Assembly: GCA_026122225.1 (NCBI GenBank)
Contig: JANEZZ010002701.1
Span: forward strand, 434,001 to 498,000
DNA: 64,000 nt
From: Heloderma charlesbogerti
Taxonomy: Eukaryota; Chordata; Lepidosauria; Squamata; Helodermatidae
Direction: 5' to 3'
The notes below the pieces were generated by a model, which saw only the letters and a program-made list of their open reading frames with translations, was not told the origin of the DNA and searched no databases. This document shows positions 62,013 through 64,000 of this stretch, in pieces; within the stretch, counting starts at the first letter, position 1, and each line of letters starts with the position of its first letter. The translations under genes were made by a program, and so were the position numbers.

Positions 62013-62660
62013 ATGAGACATGTGCCTAGACTCAGTGCAATGTAACAGAGATGCTAGGCTACCACTGCAGCCATCGAAACGCTCCAGGTCTGCCAGATCA
62101 TTCGCTTGCCTCTCCATTATGGTTATCCACCAAGGCAGCTGAAGCTCTTACTGCCTGCAGCGAGATCCTCTAGAACAAGGTCAGGCCTTTTCTGTACCTG
62201 GCCTTCAGAGGTGGGGCTCCTGTCCTCAAGATGTCAGGATGCCCAGTGATGTTGTCACTGCCAGGGCAAGAACCCATCGGTACATGTTAGCTCTGTCTTG
62301 ATGGGCCTTGAGGTATGATTATGCTGATGGCAACAATAATAGGGCTGTGGCTTTCTAAAGACGTGTCGGCATTTTTAGTCATACGTGAAGGGCACGGAGA
62401 CAGTCCCGCTGGGTTTCAAAAGACCAGGTAGCTGCATTGCTCCATTTGAGCAAAGTTCACAGGCTCCGTAGCTGCCCTGTCATTAGGACCGACTGATGTT
62501 CAAGAGTCTGAGTTGCACGTAACCCTCAGGAATGCTGGCAGAAAAGGCCAAGGGGAGAATTAAATGGGAGAGAAAGGGGGCAAGCAAAAAGAATGGGTTA
62601 AGAAATGCATGAGCCAAGCAAAGAAGACTTTGAACATATGCAGAGTGCTGATGAGTGGGT
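62013..62660. other. unclassified sequence
   Basis: Nothing recognised. Confidence 0.5.
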
Positions 62661-63300
62661 GCCATTTGCAATTTATTTATTTACTTATTTACTTACTTGT
62701 TTATTTGTTTTTTATTTGTTTGTTTATTTATTGTTTTCCTGTATTTCTATACCAGTTTTCTGAAGCCAAACAAGGTGATTTACAAAGATTTCAGAAGGTA
62801 AAAAACACAGTCAAATAAAAACGTAGTAGAACATTAAAAAGAAACTTTAAACGCTATAACAACCATTTAAAAAGCCAAATTATAAAGATGTGGTGTGACC
62901 CCTGCCCCTTCCTGAATGTGGACAAAGTGGGGACTAATCACAACTCCAAAGGGAATATGTTCCAGAGTTTGGGAGAAATCCCTTTCCCAAAGACCTTATC
63001 AGCTACCAAGGATGTCTTCAAAAGAGCCTTTCCTACTGATTTTAATAGGTGAACAAGTACATACCAAGACAGGCAATCCCTCCGATAGCCAGGCCTTAAG
63101 CTATTTAGAACTTGAAAGGTTAAAACCAACCCCTTGAAATGAGCCCAGAAAGCAATTGTCAACCAGTGCAGGTCTTTCAGGACAGGTGTGTTACGGTCTC
63201 AATACCTAGCTGCCATGTTTTGCACCAATTGAAACTTCCAGACACTCGTCAGGCGTAGCCCCATATAGAGTGCATTGCAATAGAGCGCACTGCAATACAT
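62661..63300 (-). mobile_element. L2-clade LINE 3' end (uninterrupted reference copy)
   Basis: Antisense. A TTTA-rich tail (62669-62737), 'tctataccagttttctgaag', an A-rich UTR, then coding sequence whose minus strand reads 'TIAFWAHFKGLVLTFQVLN', 'SLRPGYRRDCLSWY' and 'VFGKGISPKLWNIFPLEL'. This is the L2-group RT C-terminus, with one stop. It shows the empty site for the MITE at 4532. Confidence 0.75.
62669..62737. repeat. (TTTA)n/(TTTG)n tail
   Basis: Tetranucleotide tail of the antisense L2 copy. Confidence 0.9.
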
Positions 63301-63529
63301 CACATTGCGCATTGCAACTCTGATGTAACCACGGCATGGCTATTTCCAGATCAGACTGACTCAGGAACAGCCAGAGCTGATGCACTAGACATAACTGCAT
63401 AAATGCGCTGCTCACCACCCCTACCACCAATGATTCAGTGGTAAGGGCAAGGCATTCTGCGTATGTTCAGAGCCACTCTTCATTACTAACATAAAATCTC
63501 CAGAGCTGTTGGGCCTAGCTCAAGCGGTG

Positions 63530-64000
63530 CTGTGGGCCCAACGGCTTTAGAGCAAGAGTCTGATTCAGAGTTAGATCAGGATGGCTTAGAACCCAGTCCA
63601 GTCATGGGAAGCTGGGCCTGAGAGCTCAGCTCTGCCTAGCGTCTCACCTGAGGAGGGTCATACTTCCTATCTGCCACAGCTGCAACATTCAGCCTCGAGT
63701 GAGGCCTCTGATTTACAGCCTGGGATTGAGAGAACCGGAGAGGACGGAGATTCTGCAGTGGAGGGAAGCTCAGGGGTGCCCTGCAGGTCAAGGCGTCAAC
63801 TCAAGAAGGAGGGGCCCTATTCAGGGTAGTGCCCACCTATGGGCCAGATCCCCCTGTCAGAATACAACATCAGAAGGAGAGCTGTAGCAGCCCTTCCTCA
63901 GTATTTAAGCTGGTGCGGAGGTCAAAGAGCCTTTGCTGGGAACAACTTCTTAACTGCCCAGAATACTCTCTTGCCTGGACTTTTCATGAATCTTGGACTC
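63530..64000 (+). other. possible LTR-like sequence at window edge (uncertain)
   Basis: GC-rich sequence followed by a TATA-like 'cagtatttaagctggtg' at about 63898 and then 'tgcctggacttttcatgaat', the layout of an LTR U3/R. The element would continue beyond the window, and no gag, pol or second LTR is visible. Confidence 0.3.

Noticed and set aside
63530..64000. Endogenous retrovirus or Gypsy element
   Set aside because: Only a TATA-like layout is visible at the window edge; no gag, pol, primer-binding site or paired LTR. Kept as an uncertain LTR-like stretch.
1..64000. Bacterial or viral operon, toxin or defence system
   Set aside because: No prokaryotic gene structure or ribosome-binding pattern; content is vertebrate repeats throughout.

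Overview
This is vertebrate nuclear DNA, almost certainly from a squamate reptile (lizard or snake). The basis is the mix of mobile elements: a BovB/RTE LINE with a readable reverse transcriptase, two reptile-style CR1 LINE families, L2-clade LINEs, two tRNA-derived SINE families and many non-autonomous hAT-type DNA elements. No host protein-coding exon, rRNA gene or functional tRNA gene could be recognised. Every long reading frame that makes sense belongs to a retrotransposon; the rest look like chance frames. I read the window as intergenic or intronic DNA.

Layout. 0-6 kb: a W element, CR1-B and SINE fragments, a piece of a palindromic TAGGGATG element, a purine-rich tract and an L2 copy split by an AT-rich MITE. 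6-12 kb: a foldback TAGGGATG element carrying a SINE, the BovB copy with target-site duplication, SINEs and L2 tails. 12-20 kb: MITE-A and MITE-B, including a two-level and a three-level nest, and a long hairpin. 20-30 kb: CR1-A and CR1-B, an L2/CR1-A junction, a second RTE LINE end with a 12-bp target duplication, the largest palindromic element (28.3-29.1 kb) and a LINE with a zinc-knuckle-like segment. 30-43 kb: MITE-A copies, W2, CR1-B, an L2 copy of about 1.3 kb split by CR1-A, a second palindromic element and a SINE split by CR1-B. 43-56 kb: mostly unclassified, with CR1-B, a MIR-like SINE, a 953-bp foldback element and W3, which is itself hit twice. 56-64 kb: more TAGGGATG elements, the second L2/CR1-A junction, the third palindromic element, W4, an L2 tail and an LTR-like stretch cut by the window edge.

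The strongest theme is hAT-type transposition. At least five unrelated sequence families (MITE-A, MITE-B, MITE-C, W and the TAGGGATG group) have short terminal inverted repeats, and many copies are flanked by 8-bp direct repeats, several of them perfect (GTTGGAGT, TAACCAGG, TGTTCAGT, ATTTTGTC, ACCCTAAC). No hAT transposase is encoded here, so all depend on enzymes from elsewhere. The most unusual structures are three TAGGGATG elements built from alternating palindromic modules, one with an almost perfect palindrome of about 179 bp.

Family names such as MITE-A, W and CR1-A are local labels. Assignments rest on reading by eye, without database searches.
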